Positions 59,164 to 64,000 of a stretch of DNA of 64,000 nt are shown here, piece after piece (the stretch's first letter is position 1; every line of letters begins with the position of its first letter). Position numbers and translations under genes: made by a program. The notes beneath the pieces were generated by a model, which made no database searches, was not told where the DNA came from, and saw only the letters and a program-made list of their open reading frames with translations. Origin of the DNA: Ectocarpus siliculosus. Its lineage: Eukaryota > Sar > Phaeophyceae > Ectocarpales > Ectocarpaceae. The stretch spans positions 2,342,168-2,406,167 of the forward strand of contig FN649750.1 in assembly GCA_000310025.1 (NCBI GenBank), written 5' to 3'.

Positions 59164-60712
59164 CTTTCGCTGCGTCTTTCGGTCTCGTCGGAGGGGGAGA
59201 AAGCAGAATGGAAGGGGTGGAAGGGTGAGCGAAGAGGGAATGGGGTCGATGTGCGACGTGTGGGGTGTGCGGTTGTCGGGAATGAAGGGTTGTCCGCGTG
59301 GGCGGTGTGGTAACCACGAGCTCTCGGGAGATTTTTAGTCAACCTCACCACAGTTTCCGAGAATATTCCAGGAGCACACGAACGCACCCTCCACCATGAA
59401 ATACCGCAGTAGAGATTATTTCCTCGTCGCCCTCTTCTCCCCTCACTCGGCTACCGTCTTGCTAGGACTCCCTACCGTAGCTCTCTTTGATGCGGCGAAT
59501 GCCACTCTGCAGGGGGACAAGCACCGAAACGTCTAAACGCATCGTACCGGCCGCCATCGGAGAGACCACACAAAAAACTGACAGTCCAGTGCTGAAAAAT
59601 CCCGCCGACAGATCTCCCGAACCCACCCTTCTGGGCGTGTTCACCATAGGAGCAAGCGTCAATGTGAGTTACATTCGGTCTTTCCTCTTCACCTGCCGCC
59701 GTCCTGTCGATGGTATCTTGCTACCGGGGGGGGTCTCTCAGCGAAGTCCGTACTAATATGATGATATCCCTGCGCCTGTGACCCCAAGGGTTCTGCTGGG
59801 ATTTTCTTTTGATCAGAAAAGGAGCAAGCAACGTTCTGAATCCCGTGCAAATATATAGACCAGTGTTCCGATTTGTGTTCAACCACGAAGAAGACGGGAC
59901 GTGGGTGTGGGTGTGTGTGCAGAACGTTTTGTGTGGCTTCCTGTGGCCGTTATGTCTGCCAGGGAGTGTGGATTGCCTGCAGCGTGAAGCTTCGAGCGTG
60001 GCAGTGTAAAGTTTCGCCAGCGGCTTGGCTACTCCGAATGGGGCGATGCTCCATTGCAAAGCTTGAGGACGCCAAATCCAGCCGAGCCCCCCTCCCTGCA
60101 TAACTAGGACTCGCTTTCTCATATCATGTCCGACTCCGAGCCCGGTGAATCAATACTCAGAAATCACTTGTCGTTGTGGGGCGCACGTATAGAGACAAAA
60201 CGGTCCTTTGCCCAACTTCACAGCTCTCAAATGTATGAAGGGAGAGGGGGTTGGGCAGACAATTTTCTGTTCAGGGGGAAAAAGCGCCGTCCGTACAACG
60301 TAACGGCCGTAAGTTACTCTGTAGCGGTGTTAAGGTTTGCGAGGTCACGCACTAGACGACTGGGGCGGCCGACGTGCTCGTAGCCACTCGAAAAAAAAAA
60401 AGAAGAGCCAGAAGCTGACATTTTTTTAATGTTGTGCGCGGTTTGCACTCCCAAATCCCCACACGCTACAATCACACATTTTGTGTCGGGGCACAAACAT
60501 AACGTTCACAGTTCACAACGGTATTATTTTCGTTTGCTTTCGATGCTCAAGGTTCAACAACACTGAAACCCAGTTCGCAACCCTACCAAGAACCAAAGCT
60601 CTTCTTGTACAGTAGAGGTACCAAGGGTACGAAGAATATGCGTAGGAACATGTGGCGAAAATCTCCCTGCAGGTGGAGATGCAACTTCCGAAGGTACAAC
60701 TAACGCGAAGGC
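59164..60712. other. 5' flank of CYP74-like copy 2, then no gene recognised
   Basis: 59225-59310 is the conserved leader block shared with 41095-41160. From 59400 to 60712 only short frames in mixed phases were seen. Confidence 0.45.
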
Positions 60713-61407
60713 GGTGAGGTTTGAACCACACCTCCCCCCCCCTCTGCAGCTACGGCCCTCCATAGTTCAGTCTTCCAACAGCAGCAAGGCAACAACAGCG
60801 CACGCAATGCCTCTCGCTTGCCGAGTTAACAAACAAGCAAGAGCCTGCGTTGATCGACAAACGCGGGTCCTGTGCATCTCGGATCCGGCTTGTGCGGTTG
60901 TGGCGATGTCGGTGCGACCAGCGGCGATGGCGCCAGTCCCGTCTTCAACGGCGGCGGGAGCTTCAGCAGCTACCGTAGCGACAGCGGGTATTCTTCTCTG
61001 CTGAGCAGCGCCCAGGGCGAGGGCGGACCGCGCTTGGGAATCGATGCGTACAACATGGGGACGACCCACCTCACAGCACGACTGTTCACACGGCGCAGTC
61101 GGTTTGCCTCGAAACGGCTCTCATCCCTCGGCTAAAGTTTCCACCAAAAAAGCGGCCGTGGCGCCATCTAACTCAATACAAGCCTTCATCACACTTGGTA
61201 ATGAACCGACCAGTATTAGCCGCCCTCGAAGGAATACCGTAATTGCATTGCCGGGAACCCTTCTCAACAACAAAAAAGCGAAAAATGTTCACTTGCAGTA
61301 CAACACTTTATGGGAAGAAAAAATCTGAGAGAGAACAAGATAAGTCCATGCGGCAAACCTCAGAACAACCTTCTTTGCCGACCGTGGCCGGATAGACGGT
61401 ACATGCT
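60713..61407. other. Unassigned frames between P450 and REX1B-like genes
   Basis: The plus frame 60872-61135 begins G-S-G-L-C-G-C-G and continues with Gly/Ser-rich residues. The composition looks protein-like, but no domain, start or splice model could be supported. Confidence 0.3.
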
Positions 61408-63364
61408 TCACTCTAGCCCCTCCGCCTCGTAACGTAACTCCTCTAGCAACTCCGATACCGCGGCTGCCTCCCCCTCGGCACGCCGCAACAAGTCGCCCAC
61501 GGCGTCGCTCAGCAAGCGGTCTTGGGAAGGGGACGCTGCCCCCGCGTCCCCTTGTCCTCCGGAGTGCACCGACATGCCCGGCCCCATGCCTAGCGCGCGG
61601 GCTTCTCGCATAGACTCCAGGTGGTGTGCCGCAGTCTGGGGGGCATCGACAGAATCGGGAAACGCTTAAAAGAGAGTGAAACGGCCGCGGGTATGGAGTA
61701 TGCCAGAAGGAACGGCAATGTTTCACACGCCCTGTACAACACCGCAAACAAATTCAAGTATTTTACGCTGGGATATCTCTCTGTATGTGGTACCCGCTAG
61801 TTGATTTGTAAACAACTGGTCGCCCACGATTCTGAGCCAGTGTTTGGCTGCAACCAACTGCTGATCGAGATTGAGAGCCAGCAGTTGGTCGGCAAAACAA
61901 ATACGACAAAAAACAGTTGTACAGGGTGTGGACCGTTTCACCCGCGGAGAGGCTAAAGCATGTTTTGGGAAAAAGAGGGAGACCTGCGCGATGCGTTCAT
62001 TTTTTGCCGAGGGGCGAAGAAGAACCTTCTCCTGTATTGGGAGACACATACGTTCTGAAAGCGCAGTTCCGACTAGAACTGACCGGACGGCGGCGTACAG
62101 GGCAGGGGGGGATAACTCATGTTTTTGCATGCCGTAGTTCTTTGACCATTGACCCCGATGGGGGAAGGGGGGCACGTGATCGGCACCGGACCGAGCCAAA
62201 AGTCCCTCGGAAACCCAAACCGCCACACGGCACAACGGAAAAGTTTTTTTTTTTCCCTACATGGCGCGAGAGGGTTGTTGCGTCTGCGGTGAAAAAAATA
62301 AATGTCTACACCATAGAGTCCGTCGCGCACCCCCCCACCACTTTGAGGTAGTGTTTACGCACTGCCCTGCCACAGACAGCGAAACGTTCCATCCATTCGA
62401 AATCCCATCCGTGCGCCCACCACGGAAATACTCGGAGCATTGGCTACAATAGGCCGTGTCCATGCGACCTGGCATGTCCTTGTACATTTCAAGCGCTACA
62501 ACACATAAAAAAAAACTCCTCGGAAAAACACCCAATATGTGAACCAGGTACCGTCACTACTGTTGTTGTCGTGCCCCGACGTGACATTCTTGAGTTTGTT
62601 AAGGTCGTCTGAGGTTTGGCCTCTCATAGTGAACCAGGCACTTGTCACTACTGTCGATACCGTGCCCTGACGTGACATTCTTGAGTATGATAAGGTCTTA
62701 AATTTGGCCTCTCACCACCGTCAACTTCTCGCGCTCGTGCTCCTGCACCCGGCGGATGATGCCTGCCAACGCTTTCGTCTCGCTGTCTTTCCCCAGCGTG
62801 GCCTGTAGCGGCGACGCCAGCACAAACACAAAAACAAGTCAACCAACGAGACGCGAAAAACGCGAAAACATGCAGAGGGGGTCGCTGTTCGGTGCCGGCA
62901 TTTGCCCAGAAAATTCACTGGCAATACACCGGACCGGCACTATCCAAAGTACTGACAATGACTTGGAAATTCTTGTGTGCCCGACGAAAACACCAGCACT
63001 ATACCGGGCATTGGCACTATTCAACTGGCACTAAACAGGGACCCCCTCTGCATACAATTGAGAAGGGTGCGGCGGGGAGGGCGGGGCACTTTGTCGTTCC
63101 GCAGAAAGCCTTATCTTGAAACGAGTAGAAACGCCTCCTGTGATTGGGTTTCAGCAACCTGTCTTTTGACTTTTGTTGGGAGGGGGGGTCATGGCCAGCC
63201 AAAGTGTATTCAGTTCGTTTTTCGGAGGCTCATGGTCAGCTGTAGATGCCCTGTCCTCCCCCCCTACCCCTTGCGGGGTAGATGCTGCTATGCAGGCGTG
63301 CCAGTCACCTCGATAGCGTTGATGGCTTTGCTCAGGACGGAGAACCCTGCCGTCACCTCGCAAC
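61408..63364 (-). CDS. Probable REX1B-domain protein, last three exons (5' end beyond window or not found)
   Basis: Exons on minus: 63364-63309, 62802-62716, 61635-61408 (TGA). Splice sites are GT-AG and phases fit (two bases, then 18, 29 and 76 codons). The joined exons read T-A-G-F-S-V-L-S-K-A-I-N-A-I-E, A-L-A-G-I-I-R-R-V-Q-E-H-E-R-E-K-L-T-V and T-A-A-H-H-L. This fits the pattern I know for the REX1B family (required for excision 1-B; UV-damage repair in Chlamydomonas): an F-x-x-x-S-x-x-I-x-x-I-E helix, a hydrophobic I-x-x-Q-x-x-E-x-x-K-L helix, then T-A. The last exon adds a Gly-rich linker and an acidic coiled coil (about 30 residues to the end). The N-terminal exon was not found up to position 64000. 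Family call moderate; the gene model itself is firmer. Confidence 0.6.
62105..62165 (-). mobile_element. LINE-type 3' end, copy 6, very short
   Basis: A 7-G run followed by GATAACTCATG...TTGCATGCCGTAGTTCTTTG and ACCATTGACC matches the last ~55 bp of the other LINE ends. It lies in the last intron of the REX1B-like gene. Confidence 0.65.
62540..62716 (-). repeat. Tandem duplication at the 5' end of the REX1B-like intron
   Basis: Two units of about 88 bp (62632-62716 and about 62540-62631) share GTGACATTCTTGAGT, AAGGTC, GTCACTACTGT and TGAGAGGCCAAA. The first begins at the splice donor GTGAGAGGCC. In the second the same place reads TATGAGAGGCC, so it is not a second donor. Confidence 0.75.
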
Positions 63365-63867
63365 CTGAGGGAAAAAAAGAACGGTGTGTGGGATGTAGGG
63401 ATATAGGGGGGGAAGGGCGTCTTAGCTGGCAATGAACATCCGAACAAAAACATTATTCCGGAGGTATCTACTGGGTAGAGAGCGAGATCAGAATGTCTCT
63501 ACAACTCCGTGCAAGATTCCTTGCGTAAAGAAACAGACAGGATACAGCCGGTCGAAAATTCCCCGTAACCTATAGAGAGGGGGCTCCAATCGCTGGGAAA
63601 AAGCTTGGTACGGAGAAAACGAAAGTGAGTGAGGCACATCAGTGGTGATCCAGGCAGAGGTGCGCCCTGGCGCGGGGGCGGCGTCGTTGGGGAAAGCCAC
63701 AGCAGGACAGGAGCGACCACGAAACTCCCTATCCTTGCTACATACGTATCGTCAGCAGGAAATTGCCCGCGGGGCACGCTCTCCAATTCGAGATGTTGTT
63801 TTTCCTGTGATTCGCAGGCTTTTCGGTTCAGGGTTCCAGAGAACGACATCATCTACAGTACCGTAAG
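63365..63867. other. Upstream intron or flank of REX1B-like gene; no exon found
   Basis: Frames on minus (63852-63499) show no REX1B N-terminal pattern. Confidence 0.4.
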
Positions 63868-63954
63868 AGTCGGAGAGATGGCACCGGGTGCGATCGCTTT
63901 TCAAAATGGATTTCTTGGTGGTATTTGTCGCACCCCGGTGCGATATCTCCGACC
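63868..63954. repeat. Inverted repeat, about 26-bp arms
   Basis: GTCGGAGAGATGGCACCGGG (left) and the reverse complement of GTCGCACCCCGGTGCGATAT plus CTCCGAC (right) pair with few mismatches around a loop of about 35 bp. The right arm contains its own palindrome. Could be a small foldback element or the end of one cut by the window. Confidence 0.55.
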
Positions 63955-64000
63955 GGTGCGATGCCCAACGAAACACACACAGCGGCCTTTACTATTGTAT

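Overview
The window looks like a piece of an intron-rich, repeat-laden stramenopile genome, most likely a brown alga. This is inference. It rests on genes split into many short exons with GT-AG introns of about 0.3-1.8 kb, a CYP74-clan P450 with an ASAF/ASAL-type leader, Ty3/Gypsy and tyrosine-recombinase elements, and 100-N gaps of the older draft-assembly style. No bacterial operons, rRNA genes or CRISPR arrays were seen. Most long open frames are shadows or retroelement remains.

Host genes. (1) A complete six-exon short-chain dehydrogenase/reductase (SDR) gene lies on the minus strand (13051-18857, 256 aa). It is mirrored head-to-head by a decayed copy on the plus strand (20653-25237), and a third copy of only its last exon and 3' flank lies at 38.1-39.1 kb. 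(2) A ten-exon CYP74-like cytochrome P450 lies on the plus strand (41685-46970). It is mirrored tail-to-tail by a second copy on the minus strand (54099-59163) inside one large inverted duplication of roughly 41.1-59.4 kb. The second copy lacks exon 2 in this assembly, where a LINE tail and a 100-N gap sit. (3) The last three exons of a probable REX1B-domain protein lie on the minus strand at 61408-63364, with the 5' end outside the window.

Mobile elements. A tyrosine-recombinase (YR) element tail opens the window (1-1419), and a second YR element with a long recombinase frame lies at 31602-34570. Both carry a B1-A2-B2 repeat arrangement just after the recombinase, as in PAT/Kangaroo/TOC-type YR retroelements. 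Fossil Ty3/Gypsy material lies at about 5.2-12.4 kb (gag, protease, start of RT, integrase tail) and at 28.9-31.0 plus 35.8-37.7 kb (gag, then RNase H and integrase), the latter probably one element split by later insertions. Six copies of a LINE-type 3' end all stop at a run of C. Two tRNA-like SINE families, a minisatellite (34.97-35.76 kb) and several small tandem arrays fill much of the rest.

Most informative observations: the two inverted gene pairs act as internal clocks and reveal insertions by comparison. The P450 pair gives an empty site for a LINE insertion into a G/C run. The SDR pair gives a full B-A-B element in one copy and a solo B in the other at the same intron position. About 280 bp left of the first assembly gap (26990-27272) is a noisy duplicate of the sequence right of the gap, so that join is probably an assembly artefact. 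SDR and CYP74-like enzymes could both act on oxidised fatty acids, but a shared pathway is only a guess from proximity.
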